DNA of 64,000 bases from Clostridium simiarum (GCF_018919175.1 NZ_JAHLQL010000007.1:80614-144613); one strand, 5' to 3'. Positions 1 through 10,963 are shown, numbered from the stretch's first letter. Made by a program: numbers and translations. The notes: generated by a model not told the origin, from the letters alone.

Positions 1-177
1 TCTCCCTAGGGCATCTGTTCCTAATAAATGCTTTATAGATGGTCCTTGAAGGCGTGAGGCCATATTAGTAAGATTTGGGTCATAAGGAGCTAATAAAGGT
101 GCCAAGATGCTAGAAATTATAATAATTCCTAGAATTAATAAGGCTATTACAAGTTGAACCTTTCCCTTGTTTTTCAT
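1..177 (-). CDS. ABC importer permease, DppC/NikC type (partial)
   Basis: First 59 residues of a second permease, running off the left edge of the window. It begins MKNKGKVQLVIALLILGI, has one hydrophobic segment at about residues 8-28, then APYDPN and HLLGTDALGR, which are hallmarks of the OppC/DppC/NikC family. Its ATG overlaps the TGA of the upstream permease by four bases (ATGA), so the two are translationally coupled. It would form the membrane channel of a heterodimeric importer for nickel, cobalt, opine or peptide. The ATPase genes would lie further left, outside the window. The exact substrate cannot be read from this fragment. Confidence 0.9.
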   Translation of the reverse strand, partial: MKNKGKVQLVIALLILGIIIISSILAPLLAPYDPNLTNMASRLQGPSIKHLLGTDALGR

Positions 178-1118
178 AGGTTACTCCCTCCAATCCTAAT
201 CCTTGGATTTAAAGCTATGTTAATCATATCCACTACCAATGAAATTCCAACGTACAGGAAGCCTGTAAGCAAAACATATCCTTGTAAAGCAGGATAGTCT
301 CTGCCACTAATAGCATTAATAGCATAGCTCCCTACCCCTGGAAGAGCAAATATGGTTTCTATAACCACCGAACCACCAAGGATACCTCCTAAATAGTTTC
401 CAAGTAACGTTACCACAGGAATTATAGCGTTAGGTAGAGCATTGCGTATAATTAGTCTATATTTGCTTATTCCTTTAGCATTTGCTGCTATAAAATATTG
501 CTTTCCAAACTCCGCTAGTAGTGCAGAACGGGTTAATCTTGCTACTGTAGCAGTAGTAGCACAAGAAAGTACAGCGGCCGGCATCACCATATGCTTTACC
601 CCTCCAGTTCCACTGGTAGGTAGCCAATTTAAGGTTTCTGCAAATAGTAGTATCATCAAAATTCCAAGCCAAAACCCAGGAAATGAAAGCATTACATTAG
701 TAATCACCTTGATACAGTTATCAATCAGTTTATCCTTCCATACTGCAGAGCCTATGCCTAGCAATATGCCAAAGCTACAAGTAATAGCCATAGCATATAA
801 AGCAAGCTTAAGGGTAACTGGTAGTCGTCTTCTTAATTCCTTCCCTACTGGTTCATTGGATACATAAGAAACTCCAAGGTCACCTCTTAGTGCATTTTTC
901 ATCCAACTTAAATATTGTACTGGTAGTGGGTCATTAAGCCCCATTTCCTCCCTCAAGCTTTCAATCTGCTCAGCTGTAGGTTGAGACATCCCTCCTTGGC
1001 TCAAGGCTATCTCTGCTGGATCTCCAGGAGAGATAACCCCAAGTATGAATGCAATTAAAGAAATACCTATGAGAACTGGAATTAGTGATGCTACTTTTTT
1101 AAGGATATATCTATACAT
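174..1118 (-). CDS. ABC importer permease, DppB/NikB type
   Basis: A 314-residue inner-membrane permease of the BPD_transp_1 family. The N-terminal helix (residues about 9-29) is followed by PGDPAEIAL and a long loop with GLNDPLPVQYLSWM, typical of OppB/DppB/NikB, and then five further hydrophobic segments. The EAA loop lies near residues 205-235 (FIAANAKGISKYRLIIRNAL). Length is normal for the family. It sits three bases downstream of the solute-binding lipoprotein gene and overlaps the next permease by four bases, so the three genes form one operon. The cobalamin riboswitch at the head of that operon points to cobalt or nickel rather than peptides; this is inference from regulation. Confidence 0.92.
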   Translation of the reverse strand: MYRYILKKVASLIPVLIGISLIAFILGVISPGDPAEIALSQGGMSQPTAEQIESLREEMGLNDPLPVQYLSWMKNALRGDLGVSYVSNEPVGKELRRRLPVTLKLALYAMAITCSFGILLGIGSAVWKDKLIDNCIKVITNVMLSFPGFWLGILMILLFAETLNWLPTSGTGGVKHMVMPAAVLSCATTATVARLTRSALLAEFGKQYFIAANAKGISKYRLIIRNALPNAIIPVVTLLGNYLGGILGGSVVIETIFALPGVGSYAINAISGRDYPALQGYVLLTGFLYVGISLVVDMINIALNPRIRIGGSNL

Positions 1119-1121
1119 AGA

Positions 1122-2702
1122 TTATTTTACCCAAGTAACATTTGGTAGATCTAACCCGTAAAGTTTTGCTTGATATCCAGTTAATTTTTTATTATAAGCT
1201 AACAAAGTCACATCATTAAACAATGGAATTACCGGTAAATCCTTTGAAGATATTTCCTGAAGCTCATTATAGATTTTGCTGCGTTTCTCCATATCAAGAG
1301 TTTCTGAAGCTTCATCCATCAGACTTTGTACTTCTTTGCTCTCATATCCAAGACTGTAGTTTTTATTATGATCACCAGCAGTAAGCATAAAACGACGGAA
1401 AATAGTTGCTGGCTCACTATTAGAAAGCCCTTGTTGCAAACGAGAAAGGTTATATTTTCCAGACTTCATCTCTTCTCTCATAACCCCATATTCCATAGGT
1501 TGAATCTTCACATCTAAACCAATTTCAGAAAGAGTAGCTGCTATTAATTCCGCTTCAGTCTTTTGTGAAGTCTCAGCACCATTAATCAAATATGTAATTT
1601 CACATCTTTCCTCACCAAGTACTTCCTTCGCAAGGGTTTTAGCTTTGTCCATATTTTCTTCAACTGCTATATCCTTATAAAAAGGTGTGCCGTAGTTAAG
1701 GATATTAGTAGTTGGCTTACCAAAACCGTAGTATAAATCATCCACTATAGACTGACGATTTAAAGCAAAGCTAACTGCTTGACGCATACGCACATCGTTA
1801 AATGGGAATTTAGTACCATTAACACCAAGGAAACGAATCATAGTAGATTTTGAAGTAGTTAAAGCAAAATCTTCATTGTTTTTAAGTTCCACTGCCAAAG
1901 ATACAGGAATTGCATTTAAGTCTATTACACCCATAATTTCTCCAGATTTAAGAGCTGATAATCTAGTATCTGCATCAGGAATAACTTTGATACGCATGGA
2001 CTTAGCTTTTGCTTTTTCACCATAATAATCCTCATTACGCTCTAATAAAACATACTGATCCTTTACATTTTCTACAATTTTAAAAGGGCCTGTCCCTTGA
2101 GCAATACCGTTAAAGTTTCCTTCTGCATCAAAGCATTTTGGGCTATATATAGCACTACCAAAGTTAACCATATTAAAGATTTGTGTAGGTGCTGGATTAT
2201 TGAAAGTAAGTTTAATAGTGTCATTATCAACTTTTAAATACTCCTTCAATTCAGGATAGTGAGAATTAATATCCAATGGGTAAAAGGAAGACTTTTTTAC
2301 TCCTAATTTCATACGATCAAAGTTAGCAATAACTGCATCAGCATTAAATGGCTCTCCATCGTGGAATTTTACTCCCTTTTTCAAATTGAAAGTCCATTCC
2401 TTGCCATCTTTAGACATCTCCCAACTTTCTGCAAGGGCTGGAATAGGTTCTGCATTATCATCTTGAGTAATTAGTGGCTCCCAAACATACATAATTTTGC
2501 TACAATAGTAGCCGTCCTTTTCACCTGGAGCTAGATTTCTATAACCTCCAAGTACAATCTCTGCATCCATATCTACAGTGGAAACAGCTTTAGAATCTGA
2601 TTTACCATCAGTTTTAGTGCATCCAGCAAAGGACAATACCATTAGCATAGCTAAACAAAAGGGCACCATCCTTTTAAGCTTGATTTTAGAAAAAATTTTC
2701 AT
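1122..2702 (-). CDS. ABC transporter substrate-binding lipoprotein (SBP family 5)
   Basis: A 526-residue extracytoplasmic binding protein of the NikA/DppA/OppA family. The signal peptide ends in a lipobox, LSFAGC, with Cys28 as the lipidated residue, followed by a charged linker. The body has WEPLITQD, ALAESWEMSKDGKEWTFNLK and GVKFHDGEPFNADAV, the classical SBP_bac_5 signature, then GTGPFKI and the RQAVSFALNRQ segment. It is the first gene of the importer operon and follows a cobalamin riboswitch with a terminator 140 bases upstream. Family members bind nickel, cobalt chelates or peptides. Regulation by B12 suggests a cobalt-related ligand, as predicted for other B12-controlled Opp-like systems, but the ligand is not proven by sequence. 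Confidence 0.9.
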   Translation of the reverse strand: MKIFSKIKLKRMVPFCLAMLMVLSFAGCTKTDGKSDSKAVSTVDMDAEIVLGGYRNLAPGEKDGYYCSKIMYVWEPLITQDDNAEPIPALAESWEMSKDGKEWTFNLKKGVKFHDGEPFNADAVIANFDRMKLGVKKSSFYPLDINSHYPELKEYLKVDNDTIKLTFNNPAPTQIFNMVNFGSAIYSPKCFDAEGNFNGIAQGTGPFKIVENVKDQYVLLERNEDYYGEKAKAKSMRIKVIPDADTRLSALKSGEIMGVIDLNAIPVSLAVELKNNEDFALTTSKSTMIRFLGVNGTKFPFNDVRMRQAVSFALNRQSIVDDLYYGFGKPTTNILNYGTPFYKDIAVEENMDKAKTLAKEVLGEERCEITYLINGAETSQKTEAELIAATLSEIGLDVKIQPMEYGVMREEMKSGKYNLSRLQQGLSNSEPATIFRRFMLTAGDHNKNYSLGYESKEVQSLMDEASETLDMEKRSKIYNELQEISSKDLPVIPLFNDVTLLAYNKKLTGYQAKLYGLDLPNVTWVK

Positions 2703-2837
2703 ATTAAATCCTCCTCTTATTTTATATATATTTTAAAATAAATTTAAAACCGCCTAATTATATCAGGGAATTAAATCAGCCCTAAATACACATTTGAAGA
2801 TATAAAAATATCACATTTCATCTCCATCATACATTTC

Positions 2838-2874
2838 AAAAAAACAAAAAAGCTGCCATCCTCTCGAACGCAGC
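2838..2874 (-). terminator. Rho-independent terminator of the B12 riboswitch
   Basis: On the minus strand a stem GCTGC/GCAGC (2852-2856 with 2870-2874) encloses a 13-base loop and is followed by a run of T residues. It lies between the cobalamin aptamer and the binding-protein gene and probably serves as the expression platform. Confidence 0.7.
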
Positions 2875-3120
2875 ACACAATAACAATTTCCTTTTGTAAA
2901 AGAAATCTTCATTAAAGCACCTTCCTAGTGACGAAGAAGTTTTGTTGTGCGTAAACGAAAGTCAGGTGTTCTGGCTTAACATTAATTCTTATTTTTACTT
3001 TCCTAGAATACCCTAGGTACTTATTAAAATAAGATATGTTTTACAGTAGCGGCTCTGCACGGGCTTTTACCCGTTTCCCCTGTAAGATTTTGCTTTAAAA
3101 TCTTCTCTCGCCCATATATT
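2875..3120 (-). promoter_or_regulatory. Cobalamin (AdoCbl) riboswitch
   Basis: Read on the minus strand, the region contains GGGGAAACGGGTAAAAGCCC followed by GCCGCTACTGT, the L5 core of B12 riboswitches. Further 3' at about 2961-2977 it contains the B12 box AAGCCAGAACACCTGAC. A terminator hairpin follows at once. Order, spacing and consensus match the cobalamin riboswitch family. It lies upstream of the family-5 binding protein, so high B12 should shut off the transporter by transcription termination. Confidence 0.93.
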
Positions 3121-3509
3121 CAATTAAAAATGTCATGCTTATCATTATAATACCTTTTTCTCCATTTGTATACATAAAATTATCAAATAACAGGATAAAC
3201 GACAAAATAAAGTATAATTTAGAACCAAAACACCTGTATTGGTATTATAATACATATCCTTTTAATTTATTATTGGCAAAAATAATTATAAGACAAAAAT
3301 TAAAACCTTACTCTGTATATAAATTTATTAAGGATATATTCCTTTCCCACCCTGCCTTTTTTAGTCTTTCTAAGTATTCTAGTTCTTCGGATAACTTTAT
3401 TTATCTGATTACCAACATTGCTAATGGTATTTTGTAGAATATCATCTTGCCACAGGGCAAATAAATTACCATAAGTAATTTTATTCACCTTTAAAGTGCA
3501 ACTAATTAT

Positions 3510-3538
3510 TTGTAAAGGATTTCAGGAGAAATTATAAT
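3510..3538 (+). promoter_or_regulatory. Sigma-A promoter of the PTS operon
   Basis: TTGTAA at 3510-3515, a 17-base spacer and TATAAT at 3533-3538, 52 bases before the IIB start codon. No anti-terminator or CcpA-type operator was recognised between promoter and gene. The remaining sequence from 3121 to 3509 is AT-rich and holds no convincing gene. Confidence 0.6.
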
Positions 3539-3590
3539 AAACTTACTAAAAGAAAAACAAAAGATTAAATAATAAACGGAGGTTTTCATT

Positions 3591-3902
3591 ATGAACAATA
3601 TAAGAGTTTTATTAGTTTGTGGGTCCGGTGCGTCAAGTGGGTTTATGGCTACTAATATAAGGAAGGCTGCCACTAAAAAAGGTGTTCAATGTTCAGTTTT
3701 AGCTAGAAGTGAAGCTGAAATTGAAAACTATATTAACGACATAGATTGTTTAATGATTGGACCACATTTACAGTACCTAGTGGACGAGGTTCAAGAAAAG
3801 GTTCAAGGAAAAGATATAAAGGTAGCTTTAATGGATAGAAGTTATTACTCACTTTTAGATGGCGAAAAAGCTTTAAAGCATATTTTATCTTTATTTGAAT
3901 AA
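3591..3902 (+). CDS. PTS lactose/cellobiose-family EIIB component
   Basis: A 103-residue cytoplasmic phosphocarrier. The N-terminal strand ends in LLVCGSGASSGFMATNI. Cys10 in this P-loop is the predicted phosphorylation site, as in CelA/ChbB. It passes phosphate from EIIA to the sugar being transported by EIIC. Length is normal for a free-standing IIB. A strong ribosome site (GGAGG) lies 9 bases before the ATG. It is the first gene of a IIB-IIC-IIA-GH1 operon, 30 bases ahead of the permease. Sugar specificity within the lactose/cellobiose/diacetylchitobiose group cannot be fixed from the sequence. Confidence 0.93.
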   Translation: MNNIRVLLVCGSGASSGFMATNIRKAATKKGVQCSVLARSEAEIENYINDIDCLMIGPHLQYLVDEVQEKVQGKDIKVALMDRSYYSLLDGEKALKHILSLFE

Positions 3903-3932
3903 AAAACAAAAGAAAAGAAAGGTAGTGAGTTT

Positions 3933-5156
3933 ATGCAAAAATTTTTAAATTGGATGGAAACGAATTTTGCCCCTAAAATGAATAAAATCAACAGAAACGT
4001 TTGGATTTTAACCTTAAAAGATTCCATAATGCAGACATTGCCAATGATACTTGTAGGTTCTTTAGTTACAATACTCGCTATACTGCAAGACTTTATTCCA
4101 AGTATGCCTAATTTATGGACAATAAGTAGTTATTCTATGGGACTTATATCTTTATTTATTTCCTTCTTAGTACCATTTAACTATATGGAAAAGAAAAAAC
4201 TAAATAAAATGAGAATAGTAGCTGGTATGGGGGGAGTATCACTATTTGCTATAGTAGTTAAAATGCAAGAAACGGCTACCTTAGATTTTGCTTTCCTTGG
4301 AGCCGGTGGAATGTTTGTGGCTATTATAGTTGGAGTATATGTTTCTATAATAATGGGTCTGTTTGGTAAATTCTCTTTCTTTAAGGAAGATAGTGCTATT
4401 CCTGACTTTGTTAGAGCTTGGTTTGACTCTATGCTACCAATAGCTTTAATCATAACATCAGGTTGGCTTTTAGTTTATATATTAAATTTTGATATTTTTG
4501 TGCTTATATCTGGTATGTTCGCACCTATAGCAAACTTTGCTCAGTCCTTACCAGGTTTTGTTCTAATAAACTTCTTATGTGTATTCCTATATTCTATGGG
4601 TATAAGTACTTGGGTTTTAACTCCAGTAACTCAGCCTATATTCCTTGCAGGAATCACAGCTAATGCTGCTGCAATTTTAGCAGGTAATGCATCTACTAAC
4701 ATAGCAACAAACGAGGTTATTTTCTCAGGTTGGATAGCTATTGGAGGTATCGGAGCTACCTTACCTTTAGTAATAATGTTAGCTACATCAAAATCAAAGA
4801 GACTTAAATCCCTAGGCGCAGCTTGTATGATTCCAGGTATATTAAACATTAATGAACCTGTTGTATTTGGTTGTATAGCTTGGAATCCAATACTTATGAT
4901 TCCAATGTGGTTACAAGGTATTATAATCCCTATTATCACTTATTTAGTATTAAGTATGGGTATGGTAACTATTCCTAGCAGTGTATTTGGCCTATGGTAT
5001 TGTCCTTTCCCAATTTCCACTTGGCTTGTATCTAAAGACTTAAGAGGTTTAATACTATTAGCTGTAATTGTTGTATTATCATGTTTAATATGGTATCCAT
5101 TCTTTAAATTATATGAAAAAGAACAAGTGGCTTTAGAAGCTGCTATGGAAGATTAA
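3933..5156 (+). CDS. PTS cellobiose-family EIIC permease
   Basis: A 407-residue integral membrane protein with about ten hydrophobic segments, starting MQKFLNWMETNFAPKMNKIN, which is the typical start of CelB/LicC-type permeases. The conserved stretch GILNINEPVVFGCIAWNPILMIP (about residues 305-327) carries the substrate-site NEP motif. It transports a beta-linked disaccharide or glycoside and couples transport to phosphorylation via EIIB. The gene lies 30 bases after IIB and 25 bases before IIA, with its own GAAAGAAAGG ribosome site. Length and topology are normal. Confidence 0.94.
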   Translation: MQKFLNWMETNFAPKMNKINRNVWILTLKDSIMQTLPMILVGSLVTILAILQDFIPSMPNLWTISSYSMGLISLFISFLVPFNYMEKKKLNKMRIVAGMGGVSLFAIVVKMQETATLDFAFLGAGGMFVAIIVGVYVSIIMGLFGKFSFFKEDSAIPDFVRAWFDSMLPIALIITSGWLLVYILNFDIFVLISGMFAPIANFAQSLPGFVLINFLCVFLYSMGISTWVLTPVTQPIFLAGITANAAAILAGNASTNIATNEVIFSGWIAIGGIGATLPLVIMLATSKSKRLKSLGAACMIPGILNINEPVVFGCIAWNPILMIPMWLQGIIIPIITYLVLSMGMVTIPSSVFGLWYCPFPISTWLVSKDLRGLILLAVIVVLSCLIWYPFFKLYEKEQVALEAAMED

Positions 5157-5181
5157 TAATAAAGATATAGGAGAAAAGCAT

Positions 5182-6992
<1,811 letters not shown>

Positions 6993-7001
6993 ATAAATTT
7001 T

Positions 7002-7028
7002 AGAGATTCCTTTTTAGGAGTCTCTTTT
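7002..7028 (+). terminator. Terminator of the PTS/GH1 operon
   Basis: AGAGATTCCT, a T-rich loop and AGGAGTCTCT followed by TTTTCC, about 10 bases after the GH1 stop. One G-U pair in the stem. It separates the operon from the regulator gene. Confidence 0.75.
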
Positions 7029-7114
7029 CCAATAGGAATTGTATGATTCTAGTTTGATATACGTATAATAACATTACATTTAAAATAGACTAAAGATAAT
7101 TGGAGGAAATATTA

Positions 7115-9031
7115 GTGAAGGAGAATGCTTTAAGTTTAATTAATATATTGATAAATGAAGAACATTGGGTAAAAAGTAGTGAATTAGCTATTAGAATGAA
7201 TATATCTACAAGAAGTATTAAAAGTTATATAAATGATATTAATGACAATTATAAAAATCTAATAGAATCCTCTAAAAACGGCTATAAAATAGACAAGGCA
7301 TTGGCTATAAAGCTAATTAAAGACTTAAATCCATCAGTGCCTGAAAGTCCAAGAGAACGTATAAATTATATAGTAAAAAGATTAGCAAACTGTAGTGATA
7401 CTTCTGATAAAATAGAGTTGTTTGATTTAAGTGAAGAGCTTTTTGTAAGCTATGAAACTATTAAAAAGGATATAAGTAAAGCAAAAAAGGTCATTGAAGA
7501 ATATGGCTTAGAAATAGTCATTGAAAAAAATAAAGTATATCTATTAGGTTCTGAAAAAAATAAAAGAGAGCTCCTTGCCCATATACTTTATAAAGAATTT
7601 AGTAATAATATTTTAAATGTAGAGTTCCTAAAAAAGCCTTTCCCAGATTATGATTTTGATGTAATTAAAAATATCTTATTAGATTCTTGTAAAAGATACA
7701 ATTATACTATAAATGAATATTCTTTAAATAATTTAATAATTTCCATAATGATTAGTATGGATAGAATAAAGCAAAACTTTACCTTTAAAATCAGTGATGA
7801 GTCTAAATCTTGCTTTGGTTTTAGAGAAAATGAGCTCTCTATAGATATAACAAACCAAATAGAAGCTGAGTATGGTATTCATTATAATAGTGAAGAGCTA
7901 GAACAGTTTAAGGTAATGCTTATAGGATACTTATTACAGGCTGATTTTCAGTTAATAAATGAAGCTAATATACACAAATTCATAAATAAAGAAGACTTAG
8001 ATATAATAAATCAGTTAATTAAAGAATTAAAGCAATATCACTTTTTAGATGTTAGTAATTCAGATTTTATAGTTAGATTTGCTCTCCATATTAAAAACTT
8101 AATCTTAAGATTAAAAAGTATGAATTGCACTAGAAATCCATTAGTAGAACAAATTAGGAACTCTTGTCCTTTAATTTTTGATTGTGCAGTGGCAATAAGC
8201 TATAAATTAGAACAGCTAGTGGGCTATAAGGTAAATGATGATGAAATAGCCTTTATAGCCTTACATATAGGAAGTGCTTTAGTTCACGAAAAGGCAGAGG
8301 ATGACAAAGTGGAAGCTGTATTATTATTTCCTCAATATTATGATTTTGCCTCTAAGCTTGCAATGCAAATAAAAGAAGAGTTTAGTGCTAGTTTAAATAT
8401 TACAAGAGTAATAACTACCTTTGAAGAGCTTCAATTTATAAAAGATTATGACTTAGTAATATCTACTATTCCATTAGCTAGTAAAATAGAGAAGGAATAT
8501 GTTTTAATAAATCCATTTTTCTTCACAAAGGATAAAAACATTATAAGTAGCAAAGTTGAGGCTATAAAGCTTAATAAAAAGAAGATCCATTTAAAAAAGC
8601 AACTATTACAGATATCAAGTAAAGATTTTTTTATTAAAAATTATGGGTTTTATAATGAAGAGGAAGCCATTAAGTATATGAGCCATAAGATGCATAGTCT
8701 TGGTTATGTAGATGAAGATTTTTATAATAATGTAATAGAAAGAGAAAAAAGCTCCTCTACAGCCTTTGATTATATAGCTATACCTCATGGAATGAAGGCA
8801 AATTCATTAAAAACGGGTATGTTTATATTATTAAACGAAAAACCCATAAATTGGGGTGGTAGCCATGTTAATATAGTTATTCTTTTTGCAATTAATAGTG
8901 ATGACTTAAATATTTTTCATGATGTATTTGATAATTTAATTACTCTTTTACTAGAAAAGAACAATGCTAATAATATCCTTAAAAGTGAAAGTTATGAGCA
9001 GTGTATTAATAGTATAATTAATTGCCTTTAA
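7115..9031 (+). CDS. PRD-domain transcriptional activator with EIIA domain (MtlR/LicR type)
   Basis: A 638-residue PTS-controlled activator. Domains in order: N-terminal HTH with a second winged-helix segment (to about residue 155), PRD1 (about 170-275), PRD2 (about 285-390, with LHIKNLILR and ALHIGSAL carrying its two His), an EIIB-like segment (about 395-480), and a mannitol/fructose-type EIIA domain with IPHG, His558, as the phosphorylation site. PRD1 seems to lack its usual first His (IISIMISMDRI). The start is taken at GTG 7115 because GGAGG lies 8 bases upstream and would otherwise be inside the gene. It follows the PTS operon and most likely activates it. Confidence 0.9.
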   Translation: MKENALSLINILINEEHWVKSSELAIRMNISTRSIKSYINDINDNYKNLIESSKNGYKIDKALAIKLIKDLNPSVPESPRERINYIVKRLANCSDTSDKIELFDLSEELFVSYETIKKDISKAKKVIEEYGLEIVIEKNKVYLLGSEKNKRELLAHILYKEFSNNILNVEFLKKPFPDYDFDVIKNILLDSCKRYNYTINEYSLNNLIISIMISMDRIKQNFTFKISDESKSCFGFRENELSIDITNQIEAEYGIHYNSEELEQFKVMLIGYLLQADFQLINEANIHKFINKEDLDIINQLIKELKQYHFLDVSNSDFIVRFALHIKNLILRLKSMNCTRNPLVEQIRNSCPLIFDCAVAISYKLEQLVGYKVNDDEIAFIALHIGSALVHEKAEDDKVEAVLLFPQYYDFASKLAMQIKEEFSASLNITRVITTFEELQFIKDYDLVISTIPLASKIEKEYVLINPFFFTKDKNIISSKVEAIKLNKKKIHLKKQLLQISSKDFFIKNYGFYNEEEAIKYMSHKMHSLGYVDEDFYNNVIEREKSSSTAFDYIAIPHGMKANSLKTGMFILLNEKPINWGGSHVNIVILFAINSDDLNIFHDVFDNLITLLLEKNNANNILKSESYEQCINSIINCL

Positions 9032-9384
9032 GTTAAATAGATTAGTGTAGATGAGATTAAAATCTAAAAAATAAGCTAAGTGATATTTTATAGTGATATT
9101 TAAGATGGTTTAAAGCTAATGAAATGTTATAAGCAAATATGAAGACTTTACTTTTTCTATCTAAAGGTATTACCACTATGGATTTAATTAAATTAAAAAT
9201 AGAGCTTTAGTAATATTCCATAATATATAATTCTAGTTTCTTATATAAAGGGTATTACTATATTTTATCATATAAACAATAGTAACCTTCAACTTGCAAG
9301 AGAAGTTACTATTTATAATATTGTTATTCTTTTATTTCTTTATCTTTTAGTTATTAGGCGGCCTGCCCTGTCTTATAACAAACT

Positions 9385-9417
9385 AAAGGGATGTCTCATC
9401 TAATGCGACATCCCTTT
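9385..9417. terminator. Strong hairpin, possible terminator of the PRD regulator gene
   Basis: Perfect 11-bp inverted repeat AAAGGGATGTC/GACATCCCTTT with an 11-base loop. The trailing T tract is weak on both strands, so a role in termination is uncertain. Confidence 0.5.
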
Positions 9418-9727
9418 AATAATTAAGCCCTCTGTTAAAGATCTCTCACTAATATAGGTTCAAATCTCACCTCTAAAACTCTAATTTAAAAATTTAGGGG
9501 ACAGTTCATAACTATTACTTAAGATTAGGGACAGTTCATAACTAATAACTTGGTATTTTAATAGGCAAAAATAAAAAATCACCAAGACCTTAAAAAATCT
9601 CAGCGATTTTAGGAATCAGAAATAAACCCATCAATGGGTTTTTTAAATTAAAGTTTAACCAAGAATTTTTTACCTGCACCCTTAAAGTCAAGCACCAGAA
9701 CTTACCTATCTAAGAGGTAACCTCAGT

Positions 9728-9870
9728 TAGGTTTAAGCTTAACAATCTTATTCGATAAAATAACGCCTTATAATATAAAGCATAATCTCACTAGGTTAAG
9801 CTTCACAACCTTATTAGATAAAATAATATTTAGTAATATAAAGCATAAGCTCCACTAGGTTAAGATTCAC
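9728..9870. repeat. Tandem direct repeat, 64-bp period
   Basis: Two imperfect 64-bp units start at 9728 and 9792 (each begins TAGGTT...AAGCTT and includes GATAAAATAA and AATATAAAGCATAA), and a third partial unit starts at 9856 (TAGGTTAAGATTCACC). Tandem repeats of this kind next to an HTH gene can be replication or regulatory iterons. That function is only a suggestion. Confidence 0.75.
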
Positions 9871-10067
9871 CGATGAAAACACTTTGATTAAAGGAAAAGC
9901 TTTAAGTAAAAAATATTGCTACTTTGGCTGTCAATAACCTCAAAGTACCTATATCCTTCAAACCTTGTTAATCACTAAAATCATAGAAACCTATTTTCTA
10001 TGGAGATTAGTAATGTGTCTTCCTTTAAAAATCTTTTGGGTGCTAATTCTTAATTTATTTATATGAT

Positions 10068-10559
10068 TCATTTATATAATCTATTGGCATCATATCTTTC
10101 ATAACCTAGAAGCATGTCCTCTAAGTTTTGAAAATCATAATTTCTACTTTCTATATTCCAATTATTTGTATTTTTATTATAGGAATTGTAAGATCTATAA
10201 CCCTTTGAATTATTGCTGGAATTATAAGCATTATTTTGATTTGAATTCTTATCTTTAATCTTCTTTACCCTATCTAGCAGGTCATTTGTCTTTTGAGATA
10301 TAACCTTTAAAGCTACAGTATAAAGATTAGAGATACTGCCTCTTCTCTTTTTTTCTATAAGCCTTGCCTTTATTAATTCATCTAAATATCTTTGTATAGT
10401 TCTAACAGATTTGTTTAACCTTTCAGCTAAATACTTTTGAGATGGAAAACATTGAGTCTTTTCACTGTAGCACATGCTTTGAAGCAAGAAATAAAGCTTA
10501 AAAGCTCCCCCTGATATATTATAATTCATTATATTATTATCTATATTTGTGTAACCCAT
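10068..10559 (-). CDS. HTH_36-type winged-helix protein with Asn-rich C terminus
   Basis: A 163-residue protein. Residues about 15-85 form a helix-turn-helix of the kind found in plasmid and phage replication proteins and DnaD-like N termini: QCFPSQKYLAERLNKSVRTI followed by YLDELIKARLIEKKRRG. Residues 95-163 are Asn/Ser/Tyr-rich and probably disordered. The start has a good ribosome site (AAGGAGAG). The gene lies between the 64-bp tandem repeats and the RiPP cassette. It could be a replication initiator remnant or a regulator of the neighbouring mobile-looking region. No partner genes settle this. Confidence 0.75.
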   Translation of the reverse strand: MGYTNIDNNIMNYNISGGAFKLYFLLQSMCYSEKTQCFPSQKYLAERLNKSVRTIQRYLDELIKARLIEKKRRGSISNLYTVALKVISQKTNDLLDRVKKIKDKNSNQNNAYNSSNNSKGYRSYNSYNKNTNNWNIESRNYDFQNLEDMLLGYERYDANRLYK

Positions 10560-10647
10560 TATAAAACTCTCCTTACTATACTTAATTAGGCTTTTGTAAA
10601 GATAAAAAATATCTTTCGCCCATTAAATATGCAAAGGTAATAAAAGT

Positions 10648-10714
10648 TTAACTAAAAATAAAAAGCCCATGGCAAATCTTCTACCACAGACTTTTTTTAT
10701 AACTCTTTATTCAA
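10648..10714 (-). repeat. 67-bp direct repeat, copy 1, carrying a terminator
   Basis: Identical base for base to 14748-14814, exactly 4,100 bp apart. On the minus strand it contains a GU-rich stem (AGTCTGTGG pairing with CCATGGGCT) followed by TTTTTATTTTT, so it works as a terminator. Its right end supplies the stop codon of the truncated radical SAM gene. Confidence 0.9.
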
Positions 10715-10944
10715 ATTATATCATCACGATAAAATGGCTCCCCTCCTGTAAATAATATGTCAAAGCATCCGATAGCTCTAAGTTGATGCAAAATGTTAAA
10801 CCACTCATTCGTACTAAGTCCACTATTATTATGCTCTGGTATATAACAATGCTGACATCTCCAATTACATCTAGTTAACAACTCTATAGTCGCATTATTT
10901 AAAATGTTGTTATCTTTAGCCAATTGATATAAGTCTACTTTCAA
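10711..10944 (-). pseudogene. Truncated radical SAM protein, 5' fragment
   Basis: A 77-codon fragment whose product matches the first part of the full radical SAM protein at 12579-13613: ATIELLTRCNWRCQHCYIPE with the CxxxCxxC cluster at Cys26, Cys30, Cys33, then GCFDILFTGGEPFYRDD. It stops exactly where the 67-bp repeat begins, losing the rest of the barrel and the SPASM domain. The start is TTG at 10944 with GGAGG nine bases upstream, 20 bases behind the exporter gene, so it was once the last gene of the operon. The DNA is highly similar to the intact copy around the cluster motif. It is probably non-functional. Confidence 0.85.
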
Positions 10945-10963
10945 AATCTAAACCCTCCATTTT

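Larger units (their letters stand above)
9032..10067. other. Non-coding accessory stretch with hairpins and direct repeats
   Basis: About 1 kb without a credible gene on either strand. It holds a perfect 11-bp stem at 9385-9417 (AAAGGGATGTC/GACATCCCTTT), two direct copies of a GGGACAGTTCATAACTA motif 31 bases apart at 9497-9544, a small terminator-like hairpin at 9625-9644 (AACCCA/TGGGTT then T), and a 64-bp tandem repeat at 9728-9870. The GGGACAGTTC motif resembles REP-like remnants left by transposases, but no transposase is present. Confidence 0.6.

Noticed and set aside
442..867. Open frame on the plus strand within the permease gene
   Set aside because: Antisense to a clear DppB-type permease, no ribosome site and no recognisable protein.
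3135..3488. Open frames on both strands before the PTS operon
   Set aside because: Low-complexity AT-driven frames with no ribosome site; they lie upstream of the riboswitch and of the PTS promoter.
9440..9480. TGGTTCAAATC-like T-loop sequence suggesting a tRNA fragment
   Set aside because: The bases around GGTTCAAATC do not form a T stem and no other tRNA arm is present.
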